Positions 1 through 13,300 of a DNA stretch of 64,000 bases are shown here, piece after piece. Source of the stretch: Takifugu bimaculatus (Eukaryota; Chordata; Actinopteri; Tetraodontiformes; Tetraodontidae); the NCBI GenBank assembly GCA_004026145.2, contig CP034993.1, forward strand, positions 7,848,404-7,912,403, given 5' to 3'. The notes beneath the pieces were generated by a model. That model made no database searches. It was not told the DNA's origin and worked only from the letters and a program-made list of their open reading frames with translations. The translations under genes were made by a program, and so were the position numbers. Within the stretch, counting starts at the first letter, position 1. Every line of letters starts with the position of its first letter.

Positions 1-503
1 CACTGACATACAGGCGTGGTAAATGTGTGAGTGGTGTCAGGGAGATTCGGGCAAAGGTGGAGAAAAGTGAGTCGGGAGATGCTTGAGCAGATTTGTCAAA
101 AAGAAAAGATGCAGATTCTTGTTGTCCTTTGTCCCACAGTCCTGCTGGTGGAGCTGTGATGCCTTGTCATTGGTCAGACGGCACCGGTGTGTGTGGACGT
201 GCTTTACATTCCAGCAGTGTTCCGTCGGCCCCTCGGACGCCGTTGACCCACCGACGCTGCGGTAGCGTTTCCTGCTGAGCGGTCGGGTTCTGACTCAGAA
301 CGCGCCGTGGGCAGGAACCCTGCCCTGCTGGTGAAATCCCTGAAGGTACATCTCTGCCCTTCCAGAGATTGCTGAAATCTGTTCAAAAATCTGTTTAGAT
401 AGTTGGGATCGTGAAAGGTGGTGAAAGAAAGGCGTCGTTCCTTTGTGCCATGATTCTCTCTGACTAATACTGACAGGGAGAGAAGAGGTGTGGTGATGCC
501 TCA

Positions 504-509
504 GTGTGT

Positions 510-541
<32 letters not shown>

Positions 542-555
542 CTGTGTGTGTGTGT
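504..555. repeat. (GT)n microsatellite
   Basis: Near-perfect GT dinucleotide run with two interruptions by TCTG. It produces artificial Cys/Val open frames on both strands. Confidence 0.95.
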
Positions 556-674
556 TTTCACACCTACACCTACACTGAATCACTTAACAGTGAATTCTAT
601 CACTTCAAGTTTTTATCTGGAATTCTCCTTTGAGTTCCTCTCCATCAGGAGTGCAGGCCACCTGAGGGTGTTGC

Positions 675-710
675 AGTGTGTGTGTGTGTGTGTGTGTATG
701 TGTGTGTGTG
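675..710. repeat. (GT)n microsatellite
   Basis: GT dinucleotide run with one A interruption. Confidence 0.93.
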
Positions 711-3700
711 CTGAAAGTGAGCTTTTGGCTAGGGTGGGGCTGAAAAGAAGCAATTTGGCGACGGCAGATTACACGGAGACCTATCTGCCACATTTTCCAC
801 TCTTCCACCTTGTTTTATCGTTTTCTTTATGCCGAACAAATCCAACATTGCAATATCAAGTAGCATCCACGACGCCCCTGGACGCATTTCTCCCATCTTA
901 CCAGCTTCTCGGCAGCTCCGCATGTTTTCTTTGGCGGTGAAAGTGTCCAAGGTTTCCAAGTGAAAGTGCCACGAATGACTTGTCGCTGCCTATGAGCGTC
1001 TGTCAGGGCTTTGGCATATTTCAGATGGTTCGAGCAGCCCGTGTAGGAGCCTTAGGTCGAGCGTTGTGGAAAAGTGAGGAGAGGCAGAGTGCAGGATGGG
1101 ATCAACAGGCCCCTGAGGCTCAGCAAACCTGTCCTGCAACCTTCTCAGCCAGCCTGCTGTGGTTTTAAGAGCAGATTTGTTTTTCAGACCTGTTATTTTC
1201 CTGCTTGGTTAAATCTGGCTTTTGTATTATCGAGTAAAAACAAACACTGGCGCTAGCACCAATGAATTCTATACTTTAAAGGCATTGAACATTAACTTTT
1301 CGGCCAAATTAAACTGTTCCTGTGCGCCTGTACATGTGTTGTTGGTTTATTTGGTGTTTTTATTTAAATGTATGCTTGCATTCACACAGTTTCTCCTGGG
1401 ACCAAATCAGGCATCTTGACTCTGCAGCGTGTTCCTGGAGTTATTGGTACCTCCGGCTGTAACTCACAGCTGTCGCCTGCTGAGTTGCGCAACAAAACAG
1501 CAAATATTTCTTGTGTTTTTTTCGAAAGCTGTGTAAAAAAACTGAGATATTGTCCTAGAACCATTTGGGCGTCGTTCGTGTTGAATGACTTTCATTTTAT
1601 CGTGGATGTTGTTATGATAGATGACTGCTTAAAACGTCTTCTGTGGTACAGAAGTGAAGCCATGAGCAGAGGTGAAAACATAACAGAAGTCCAAGTGACA
1701 CAGAAACAAACTCTTTATTTGGTTTTGATAATTGAACATTGCCACGCTTCAAGGATTACATCCAGTCTATCATCGGCCCACCAGTAGGGGGCCATTAAGG
1801 TGGTTTTAACATTACTCAAGCGGGACGGCAATTAATACTTTTGAAACCATCAAACCTATATGATAAAGTTGGACTCACATGTGTTATCAGCTCCATGTGT
1901 GTGAGGGGAAACTCCGTACCATCTCTTGCAAATGTCTGGTGGGTGCTTTGAATGCCAAAAAGGAGCAGATGTCTGAAGAGGCAGGTTTGGTGGTGGTGAA
2001 GGAGAGATTAGCCATAAGAAGGAGTTTGGCATGAAGTCTCCGCTCTAAACCAAGAACGGTGACTCAGACTTCTTTTTCCCCGTTATATAAGCATCAGATG
2101 CGAATGGCTCCTCTATGGATCTGCAGCGCCAACCGTGAAATCCTTTATCAGCAACTCTCTGAGGGAGAGCTCATGCACAGGCTTGGGGAGAGGAAGTAAA
2201 CTGAGACGCGCGGACCTGCTGTCTAACGTGTTGCTGTGTCTGCTCTCCTCATGCTACCTAAACAGAAGCACTATCACAAACCAGCTTCTCGGTATCAGAG
2301 ATGGAAGTATGATGTTATCCCACAGGAACCTGGTCTACCTGACACTGCAAACATTCCCGTCCCATGCTGCCGCCCTCTTCCCCCGGATCGCTTTTCATAT
2401 GCGGTCATCGCAATGTAAATTCTCTAAGCCTATCAATTAGGGAAATGACTACAGTCGCGCCAACGTTGCCACATGAAGAAGTGGCCGGTGTGAAGGAGCG
2501 CCAGCCACAACTCCCAAACACTGTCACCACGGCTCGGACCGAGGCTCGGGCGGCCGAATCGCCGCTTCACCTGCAGTCGCCATGGCGTTGTGAGGAGGCG
2601 CATTGTTGTGGGATGTGTGATGGCTGCGGCGTGTCGGAGGGGAACCAACATCCAACCACTCGAGGAAGAAATGCCTCCGAAAGATCCACTTTCATTCATG
2701 CAGCCCAGGACATCGACAGCGTGTTTTATTTTTAAAGCATATCCAGTGACAAAGGACACTTCAGTCCTTCACTTAGATTACATGTGGACGAGTGTAAGCT
2801 CATGCATGGGGGGGAGGTTAACGTGTCTTTGAGCTGCCCCCAGGCATCATTATGTCCTACATGCTTTTTAATGGCTTGAGGGGCAGACAAATCACACTTG
2901 TCAGCCTGTTGCCGGGATACTCCGTGGTGTGGATGCTAAACACCGCTCCACGACTTTTACATCATGGACTATATTTCTGAAAGTTAGGATATGAAAGATC
3001 GTGTTACCTTACAGAAGTGCTGAAGCAGGTCCCGGGAACACCTGCTCTCTCGGTGTAAAAGGCCCCACCCTGTTTTAGGCCAGCTCCGAACTGACGTGGT
3101 GATCACGACGTATCCTAAGAAAACGTCCGGCTCGGACGGGTCGGCAGGTCAGAAGCACATTTGGATGAAAATCTCCCATATTTGCTTTGCTGGTAATAGC
3201 TCAGCACTTATATTTGATAATAAGCAGCAAACTGATCTTCAACTTAATGTCAACAATGTCTGTTTTCCTATTAACAACATGAAATGACTCAGCGTTCCAG
3301 TAATGGGGCACCGTCAGGGACGCTGACCGACATCAAAAGACCACAAAGACCAGTACAGCGCTGGTTTAGCCCTGATTGATGGTTTGTGGTTTACTGCTTG
3401 GTTGGGAAGCTTTGATTTTGTTCCCCAGATGGGATCCTGCTGTTAGCCTCTGAATGGTTTGGGTGCGCTTGGAATGAGTAAGAGTGGGATCCATGGGTGG
3501 TTTGAGACATTTTGTGTTTTTGTTTAGTCTAAGTGCCCCATGGCCTGCAGAGTGGACCTCCCTACTTCCTGTAATGCAGTTTTCTGGTCTTTTTGTCATT
3601 CCTTCATTATAAGTCATAGCCAGACAGATGAATTTCAAGCACTAGAAAAAAAAAGTAAGCTCATTAAATGTAACGTTAAATGTTTTTGGTTGTTTGTGTT

Positions 3701-6700
3701 CCTGTAGTCCAGAGCTGAGAGATACAAAGCCATATAAACCTCACATAATTGCGGCCTCTTTGGGTTTTTGCTTCAAATTAAATCATTTTGTCTTTTTGAG
3801 CGTCTGCTGTTGGCTAGTTCCGTCTGTTAGCTATGCTGTGCTGCGCTATTGGCAGTTTATCACCTGTGATCCCTTTGAAACATAACTCTCAACTGACACT
3901 GGTTATGCGGGATTACTCAAACCTGGCCTTCTGCCTTCCTGTCACCGCAGGCAAAATTGATTATTATTACGCCTATTATCCAATCATTGACCAAAATAAA
4001 ACCAATACGTACACATAAACTGAACCATCCCGTGGGAACAGACCAGCCTTTGTGTCAGAATCCAAACATTACTGTAAATGAACAGAAATACAGGTTTAAC
4101 TGGTCACATTGGAAAACATCTTTATGCTCCAGTTTCCTTCTGCAGGAAGGTTTTTTTTCCCCGTGTACCTTTTCATTCTTTTTCCTCTCCTGTTTTTCAG
4201 CATGACTCCTTTTGGCCAGTGAAAATAACGGGCCCCCTGTTGTGAACAATGTCAAGTTGCTGGGCAGTTTAGTCCATAGGCTGTAAATTATCACTTCGCA
4301 GACGTTGCAACGGACACTGGTAGTTTTGACTCATCTGGATTTCCCCTGCATTAGTCACCAAGTGGAATATACACACAGACGCACACAAGTATGCCCACAT
4401 AGCCCCCTCACAGCGAGGGTGATTGGACACAGCGTGGTGTACAGTATATGACTGACACCGATAACACATCTCTCCATAGTGCTGGAAGTGCCAGAGCTGC
4501 TTCAGCTGCTCCGCCAACTGCTCCCTGGCATCCCATATGTAAACTCTTGACATTAATAAGGCTTTGAGTGTGAATGGAGGCCTCATAATTCCTTCAGGAG
4601 AATGAACACACCAAAATTAATTGAGATATTGGGTTGTATCGTCACACAGGCCGGTTGCCACCTTTGGCGTCACTGCAGAAACGGCACAATTGGAGATTAA
4701 ACCAGATTAGCGCTCTCAAATCGGAGCCTGGCTGGGATAATAAGCACATTAGGTGCATGTGTCCTCCTACTGATGACAGTCCTGGAGATGTCACTGACGT
4801 AGCTGCTAACTCATAAACACACACATGCATCTCAAATGAAGTAAGAGCAGTTTGGTGACTGTTTGGGCCTGAGAGTAATTAATGATGTAATGGTTTCACA
4901 TGTCAATGTAAATATCAGATTTAATGACTCGAGGTCACTTTGTCCTTGTCATGGTGACAGTGGAGGACGGTCACAGCAGCGAGGTGTGCAAAAGGTTTAT
5001 TAGTGGAATTTTTTTTTCTTTAATGAATAACATCCTTTTGTAGATACAAGATGCATCTGTGATCACAAGACTACGAACCCAACTTGATTGGACTTTTTTA
5101 GAGAGGAAGAAAAGGAAGAAAGATGGTTGACCCGTAGTTTGTCTCCGTGAGCGATTTCATTTTATTTGTGAAGGAAGAAAAATAGTTAAACATCGTTGTG
5201 AATGATTTCAGCGGTGATATATAAATGTCCAAATATAAATAATAGTGCATTCTTTATCTTTACCTCTTTACTTTTCATCCATATAATAAATAACCTTAAA
5301 TATCCAACTGTTATTTAATTGTTTCACTTTATCCAAGTTGTTTCCAACAGTGTTCAAATTAATATAAAATATGTATTTTTTGTTGTATGTTGTAGACAAC
5401 TGTAAATAATACTACGTACATGACTATAAATACTATCATATTTTATGGCAACTTACTGACTTTTGGCACTAAACTGTATATTTTCACTATAAATTGACTC
5501 TAAATAATATGGATCCGTTCATGTTACTGATGGGTGTTGAATCAGAATTGAATATAATTCCTTTCAGGTGTCACAACCTCCAACTTTTTTACATCTTTCT
5601 AAATAAAAAGCTGTTGAAAATAAATTAGTAAAATCTGAATAAATTGTTACATTATTGACATTATAGATATTTAAGTAACGGTTATTTCAAGTTTCTATTT
5701 CAAAGAAATTAGGATTTTATTGGTTTATTGTCAGAGGACATTAAGTGTTCTATGGTTGCAAACTTAATGACAATGTCAGAGAGACATGGACATGGACATG
5801 GACATGGACAGCAGAGTGACCTGCAGCCTGTTTCAGACCAGGGCTTCAGAAATCCAACCAGTAGCTTGTGTGTAACCTGGTTTCCTGTTTTGAGGTGAAA
5901 GGTGAGGCCTCTGTGGTCGTTCTACATCTCTCGTCTCTGCCTTTTTCATCAGGCATTATACGGTAGTTATTCTGGGTCTCTGTTTCTATACGGTCAAACC
6001 TGCATTTGTCCTCTGATCTCTGGCTTCAGAGATCGTCAAAAACAATGTAAAATAATTCAACGCTGCACCTTTGAATGAATCCATGTGTCCACTTCTAGCC
6101 ATAAACTGATAAAGTCTTTGCATTTGATGAAATAAACAACAAAACGTGTCTTTTTTTCCTCCCATTTCTTTCCTGCCAGAGTTAGTATGAGCAATGTTAG
6201 CACAGCCTGGGCTACTCATTCTTTTGTCTGTGATTATCTCAGACTGGACAACCGCCCAACTGTGGTCATTTTAATACAAAGTGCGGTTCAGCAGCAAACG
6301 CTCGCAGCTTGGAGCGACAGCTGTGTTACTACAGCTTGGCGTCACCAGGTTGGCCATGAGAGTGCATGTCTGCAGGGCACAGGTGCACAGAAGGCCCAGT
6401 GAGAAAGAGAGAGAGAGAGGCTGTTATGTCTTTATTAAAAGTACAAGAAAGCAGCTTAGACGTTTGTGTTCCCTGGATACACCACATCTATTTATTATCA
6501 TTCCCCTCGCTGTGACCCTACTTTTTATTATAGCCTGCTGATTCATCTGCAGCTCATCTTTAAAACCACACTTGACCTCTAGCTTTACACTGACAGAGTC
6601 TGATGTGGTAAGAATGTACAAGGATGTGGCGCTGTAACTGTGCCAGGAATTTCAAACTGCAATATTTAGATTGTGTGTCCGTATCTCCCCTGAAGCTCCA

Positions 6701-7955
6701 GACAACGTTAGCGTAACTCATTCATTACACTCCAATCGCACCGGACATCCCAGTCAAAGGACGATTGGCTGTGATTTAAAAAAAAAAAATTATTCCTCAG
6801 CCTTTGCCGCTTCTTTGCAGATTGTATTCAGTCAGATAATCGACCGTCGCCCGGCTTTCAGAATGTATTTATGGCAATGATCAGCACGCCTTCGCTATGT
6901 GGCACTTGGTGAGAGGAATGATGCAACCAGCATGCCATTAATCTGTGAAGCCACTTGAGTGGAAATGTCAGAAGTGGCCAGCAAAGCATGAGGGGAGCTT
7001 TTCAGGATAGTGGCAGCCTGTGTTTGTTGGGCGAGAAGGCTCGGGCTGAGGTGCAGTTTCTCGATATGTATATCCTAGCAACTGAGAGCGAGTGATACCT
7101 TCAAACCGTAGCTGGGGATTGGTCAGAGAGCTGACACAAGCCCCTCCTCTTTGTGGGTCGCCTAAGAAAAAAATACCTAAATTCAAAACATCTCTGAAAC
7201 TGTCTCCACTCTGCACTGTCGCTTCTGGCACTTTAATCCAGGCCTGATTGTTTATTTATAAGTATTCCTATTTATTTATTTTTTTTGGTTAGCTGTTATG
7301 GCCGTTATGTACTTATGAACATGTTTCTGTGACTAGCTAGGCATTTTGAAGGTCTCAGCAAATTGACGCTTGACATAGCAACATGAATTCACCTTACGCA
7401 GCTGTCCAGTGTTACCCAGAATTCCCCTTTCATCGGTAAGTGTGTCAAAACTGTGTGAATTGTTTACTTGCTTGATTATTGTCCTTACTTAAAACATTTG
7501 TTTGTTTTATGCGAAGCCTCAGCATTGATTAGTAGCACTACCTGGATGTTTAAATCCATCGCACATGTGCGATACTTGTCCCACTGTTGGTATTATGGTA
7601 TAGAATTATGTTCTAATAATGTATTTATCATAATTTGGCTGTACGCTCAGATTGAACCATTTCACGACACAGTTGTCGATGCAGCTTTGGGAATCTCCCT
7701 TCCTTTTGTTAGAAGCGGATCGCCGCTTCACAGTCTGGAGATCTGAAGGGACCTGAGAACAGTTGTGTGTGTCTGGGTCCTCAGCTGCTGCTCAATCCTG
7801 ATATTTTTATAAGTGTAGCACACATACGGCGGCAGTGCGTGTGCCAAACTGGAGGCCAAACTGGCGGACAGTTGCAGTTTGCATGACAACACGCTTGTCC
7901 CACATTGAAAAGGTGCTGCAGACCCTCCAGAACGATGCACGTCTACCACAGCAGC

Positions 7956-7958
7956 TAG

Positions 7959-8012
<54 letters not shown>

Positions 8013-8084
8013 GTCCGTCCGTCCGTCCGTCCGTCCGTCCGTCCGTCTGTCCGTCCATCCATCCATCCATCCATCCATCCATCC
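7956..8084. repeat. Compound tetranucleotide microsatellite (CTAT)n-(CCGT)n-(CCAT)n
   Basis: Three tetranucleotide blocks follow one another: about 13 units of CTAT, then about 9 of CCGT with an interruption, then about 7 of CCAT. The units differ by one or two substitutions, which suggests one array that diversified by point changes followed by local expansion. Confidence 0.95.
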
Positions 8085-9689
8085 GTAATCATAATCATGT
8101 TTAGTAATTAAATAAGGCTTAAAGTACATTCTGACAAATTAAGTCAGATAATTCCAGTCATAAATTCATTATTTAGCCACCTTGACAAAATGTCAGCCTA
8201 TTTGAGAATAAAGTTAAATTGAAACGTCTGCTTCCGTGACTTAGTAATTGATCCAATAAACGGGTGAGCGACATATTTATATCTAACTGAAACTTACAAA
8301 AGGCCTTTTAATTGATTCATAAGCGAGAAAATACAGGGTCTGTTCATATTCTTTGGATTTTAATTTTAAGCGTTTCAGAATTTAATACACCCTTATTTAA
8401 ATAACGTCTGTTACAATCAAAATTGCCCCTCTGCGCTTCACAGAAACCCAAAGCCCGACACCCAACGAGCAACAACACCATACAGAATAAAAGAAAGGTC
8501 TCATTATTTTTTACTTTGACTTCCAAACATTTGTGCTGGTAAATTTTGCCCCTGAGGGTTTGACTTCAGATAGTTTCGCTTCTATAAACGTAAGGGGATG
8601 AGAGGAAGGGAAACTTTGGGGCTTTCTATTGTTTTGTAGTCATGTCCCTCTTCCAGCCGGGGCTGACAGATGAGGGGGGAGAGGGTCTCAGGCCTTTGAA
8701 CAAGTGATTAATAAAGACACTGGAGAAGCGAGCTGATCGGCTGGGCTGTTTGTTTTGATTGCATTTTCATCGGTCGGTGTGCCCAACCTGCCAGGAGACA
8801 AAGGCCGTCCCTGTTTAGAGCTGACCTCTGGCCCAGCCTTGTCTGGAGGCGCTGCAGCGTCTTTAAGTGGATGCTGAACAGCCTTCCCCTCAGGCCAGCT
8901 GGAAAACTCTCTGAGTAACCCGACACCCCAAAAAAAAGCAGACAAACAACAGCGACAAGCCACCAATTTCAGCGACTTAGAGAGTAAAACGTCGGATCGT
9001 GTTGGATGAAAGTGTTGGATCGATACGGCCCAGGCGGAATTGTTGACGATTCCCTCTGATTATTTCTCCTCTTTGATTTCATCTACCACTAAATAGCTAT
9101 GACAGTTTATACCTTTTTGGGTTTGGGTCATTAAAATCACATTAGCAAATCCAACAAGTAGAGATCTGACGAGTCCAACTCAGCAGCAAGTGAAGATGCG
9201 GAACAACTATTTTTATGACTTTAGCTTTGTTGTTGTTTTGAAAGAATACCACAGGTGTCCGGTGTTTGTGTGGTTAAACTACGATGCTAAAGTATGTCAG
9301 AAACAAATGCAGCGATGTATGCTGGACCCGAGAGTTTGCTGATTATATGGTGTCACCATTTAGAATGCGTACATTTTACACCCAGAATAGTTTAAATAGA
9401 ATTGTGACTATTACCTGTTAATATCTGTACGAATAAATGACTCCGGCAGTCACACGTAATGGTAAATGTTGAAATAACAGCAACACCAGCACTGGGTTTT
9501 GACTGTGGGCCAGATTTATTATTTACTTTAACATTTTTCTTCCATTTGTGTCCCTGAACAAGTGAGATGATTTGCTTCATTACACGTGTCTGTGTTTGTA
9601 CGGCAGGTATTAATATCATTCATCACACTGCGTTGGGAAATTCCAAAACTTAAAATAGTGCCAGCCTCAGATTAATGTCCCCCCAACGC

Positions 9690-9719
9690 GCACACACACA
9701 GATACACAGCACCCCCCCC

Positions 9720-9751
<32 letters not shown>
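9690..9751. repeat. (CA)n microsatellite with internal poly-C
   Basis: CA run interrupted by a C11-type tract. A short GC-rich poly-C tract also occurs at about 10,043-10,056. Confidence 0.92.
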
Positions 9752-9754
<3 letters not shown>

Positions 9755-10239
9755 CCCCTCCAAGTAAGTCCAGCTGTACACATACCAGAAGTTGCAGTAG
9801 TGCTATCATATAGAGCTGTTGGGGGTGGCTGGTGGTGGTTGCTGAGGGTGGGGGTGGAATTCCGGTGGTCTCAGACTGCAGCGTGCGCCACTTCAGCAGG
9901 AACAATAGCAGGTTGAGCTCTGAAGCAGGTGTAATGTTTCAAGGCAGCGGGTCAAAGAGCCCCCGTCTGAATGGTGCATAATCACCATTATGGGTAGTAC
10001 AAATATTCAGCATTATGCAGGCGGACTTCCTCACAATGGTAGCCCCCCCCCCCCCCGGGCAGGACACCTCCTCCCCCACCCGACTGGGTGGTCACATCAT
10101 TCTGATCTTCCCATCACCGGCTCCGCCGAGTGTTTGCTCACATCGCATCTCTTCAGAAATGCTTATTAAAGCAGAGGGGAAACTTTGATGCGAGCCGGGT
10201 CGCCGACATGATGGTGGCTGTCCTCCCTCTTGTGTGCAG

Positions 10240-10374
10240 GCTCAGAGACCCAGCGTCTCGCCTGTCCTGGAGAGACAGCTCATTCCTCACCACCATGTCC
10301 CACAACCAGTCCTCACAAACATCCGACTCCTTCAGCCAAGATGTGTTCAACCAACTCTTTGATATGTTGGATCA
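10240..10374 (+). CDS. tp63: tp63 TA exon 2 (transactivation domain)
   Basis: Acceptor after TGTGTGCAG, donor GTAAGT. It encodes the N-terminal transactivation segment, with SQDVFNQLFDMLDQ aligning to the human stretch SPEVFQHIWDFLEQ. The first base completes a codon begun in an unseen exon 1, in the same phase as the human exon as I remember it. An in-frame Met (TTMSH) inside this exon aligns with the human STMSQ start. Confidence 0.9.
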
Positions 10375-13300
10375 GTAAGTGGACGGTGGCACGTTCTCAA
10401 GGGCAAAGTGCACGTTTCAAGTTTTTGAAAAGTCCCGTTCTCCTTTCAGATCGGCCATTCATTCAGTCCAGCCCATCGAGCTGAACTTCACCGACAGTCC
10501 GAGAGATGGTTCTGCAGGGAACACCATTCAGATCAGCATGGACTGCATCACCATGCATGAGCCCGAGGACGCGTTCACTGTAAGTGTGTGACGGTGACCG
10601 TGACACCGGCTGGATAAAACCGGTCACGCTTTAACCGGTTTATTTAATCTCTGGACATCTTTTCCATTCTGTTTTATGTGGTCGGTTCATAAACGCACCT
10701 TTGATGCCACTTTAACCAAAACAACCACAGTGGGAAATTTCCCATTGTTGAATTATTTTCTTTCAGTTTCCATATTAGTAGTAGAATTTTCTCTGAGCTA
10801 ACTGTGGTTCACAGAAGTTTGAGGGGTTATTTACAGAAGTCTGGTGCTTTTTTCCCCCTCATTTGGCCCAAGTTGTGGCCAAAATGACCCTGAGATGCCG
10901 TCAGGGGGATCTTGTCAGTGGTGTGTTTAAGGTGCAGCGGATCGCAAAGCTCTAACTGTGAGAATGTTTCTCATGGGCCGGGAGGGAAGAGAACCTTACA
11001 TTTCTTTGATAAACCTCAGTTTTAATACTTATAATGTCGCCCTTGTAAAAGATACTATAACAACTGCCTTTGCAATGTTTTCCCCTCATCTCTGCACTAT
11101 AATATAAGAATATTACATTTTTAAAGTGTCCGTTTTGTAATGTTAATGATCATTTTGATGCAAATTCCCCAAACCTCAATTGATTTTATGGTGTCTGTTA
11201 TTTTCTCTTTTCTTCCCTGACTAATACTCTGCTTCAGCTTCCATTCCACCAATTTTGAAAATCAAGGTGCACAGTTGCACCAAACCTCTGCTTGAGTCGT
11301 GCTCATGAGCCAACACACAACACTCCCCCAACACTGCCGTTGCTAAGGGATTTACGCTCCAGCATTCCTAACCGCTGGGGCGAATATGGAGCCCTGATTG
11401 CTCCAGTTATGCGCTTTTATTTTAAACACTCTCTCAGCAGATATATTGAGAAACTTCAAGCGCTCAAAGCGAAAAGGTGCAAAACAGCATGTGTACCGAC
11501 GAAGCCCCCCCCCCCCGACCTGCAGTGGGGAACGCTTCTCTGCCATTTCGGCAACAGGAGCTGGTGGTGATGTGCACGTTCCCCTCCCACTGTAGGAATG
11601 TTGTTGTCCAGCCAAGGTGGAAAAAATAACAATCTTTTACATGGAGCTAACTAATGCTGCCCTGAACTTCCCCCGAGGGGGGCTGTGCTCTCCTGAACTG
11701 GTGATTAATGGCCCCACCCCACCACCCACTTTCCTTTGCACTAAAGAAGGGCGTGGCGCTCTGATTGGCACGCCAGCAATCCTGGCAGCATCCGTGCGCG
11801 TGACTGTAGTTCGCCGTTGTGCTGACTTGCCACCAACCCCGATGTTTCTTACTGTGTCAGACCCCCCCTTCCCCCACGCACCGGTGTGGAGGTGTGGCTC
11901 CTTCATGTGTCATTAGAATGCAGCTCTCTGTTTGGTACCCTGGGGGGGCTCATTTGTATTGTGTAAGGTTTATGTTTAATCTGAAATTCCTTTTTTTTTT
12001 TTTTCCCCGTAGCTTCGGGGCAACAATTCTGCACAGCGCCTGCTTCGCTTGCAGGAGTCCCAGCTCTCGTCTATCAGTACGTGTCCTCTCTATATAAAGG
12101 TGGGGGTTGGGGGGGGGCAACCAGAGAGTAAAATGACATTAAGGAATGCAGCAGAAATAGTGGCAGGAGAAACGTTATATCCTACCCCAAACAGCTGATT
12201 TTGCAGCCAGATAAAGTTCAGATCAGCTGTGTGTGTGTGTGTGGGGGGGGGGGAGTGGGGGGTTCTTTTCAGGAAAGAAAGGGGGGAAAAAAGAATTGCA
12301 ACAACTTTACAGCAGAGTGACTCAATCAACACGCAGCTTCTCAGAGATCTGGTTACACGTTGGTGTTTGTGCCTCCCGCCCCTTCGTGTGCGAACGCTGC
12401 TGCATCCTCGTCAGTGTTTCCAGCAGAATCTCAAGCAAATCAAACTCTGTCACCTCTGGAGAATCGGAGCCGTTATTTCCATTGTGTCAGTATTTTAATA
12501 TAGAGTTTTCAAGTTGCTGTGATCCACCTCCTTGAGTTTCCCTTCTAGATGCCTGCTAAAATAAATAAATAAAAAAAGCGGCTTCCAAATTACATTATTA
12601 CATATACATTATATTTTTTTTACATTTTTTTAGAGGATGGAAGTAACCAGAGGTGCAACTTAAAGCATAAGTTCATTTGTGCTATTCTCTTAAATCCAAA
12701 GTAATCCAAGATAAGTGAGTTGGCTGTGCAGTAATTACACAACCATAATAAGCTCTCTCTTTTTTGCTCCACCAGTTTGCCTCCAGCACCTGAGCTGTGT
12801 AGCGCCAAGAAACAAATAAATGCTCCACCTGAAGAAATGTGGGTCTGCGGATGCTGAGGCATCAGCCCCCTTATCTGTGAACTGAATACAGCTCACATTA
12901 TTCTTTCCTTTACTACTTTACCTGCTACAGCTGTCATTTAGTGCCTTTCTCAGTCATATTTTGGCCATTTTTTACTTTACTTTTACCTTTTTTTTTTGCA
13001 TTTGTGCTTGCTTGTTTTAAGAATGGAGAACACTAAGTTGCCCTTGAGATATATTTTTAAAATAGTCAGGTGAGTTTGCAGAAATGCTGAGCAAATTCAG
13101 CATTTAGATGCATTTTCAACGTAAATGGAACCTGTAATAAAGTGTGTATGGGCTAACCTATAGGTCCAGGACAGAGCCCATAAGGTAGATTTATTCATGT
13201 ATTGTGTGACCATAACGGTGTCATTGTTATTCTGTTTAGCCTCACGCAATACACAATTGATGAGTTTGTTTCAATGAATTCACATCTTAATTAACTTAAC

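Larger units (their letters stand above)
1..10239. other. Non-coding stretch upstream of the first recognised tp63 exon
   Basis: I see no exon here that I can defend. Open frames are short and carry no recognisable domain. The interval is AT-rich between about 5,200 and 5,760 and holds several microsatellites (listed separately) plus a short hexamer run (acatgg) near 5,784-5,811. Since the first recognised tp63 exon begins in the middle of a codon, a further upstream exon must exist; it could be in this stretch or beyond the window. I looked for a sequence like the vertebrate TA exon 1 peptide and did not find one. Confidence 0.6.

Noticed and set aside
506..940. 144-codon Cys/Val-rich frame
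   Set aside because: It is built mostly on two GT microsatellites; no domain and no splice context.
2080..2440. TATATAA-like motif and open frame as TAp63 exon 1
   Set aside because: No sequence resembling the TA exon 1 peptide or a donor of the right phase was found.
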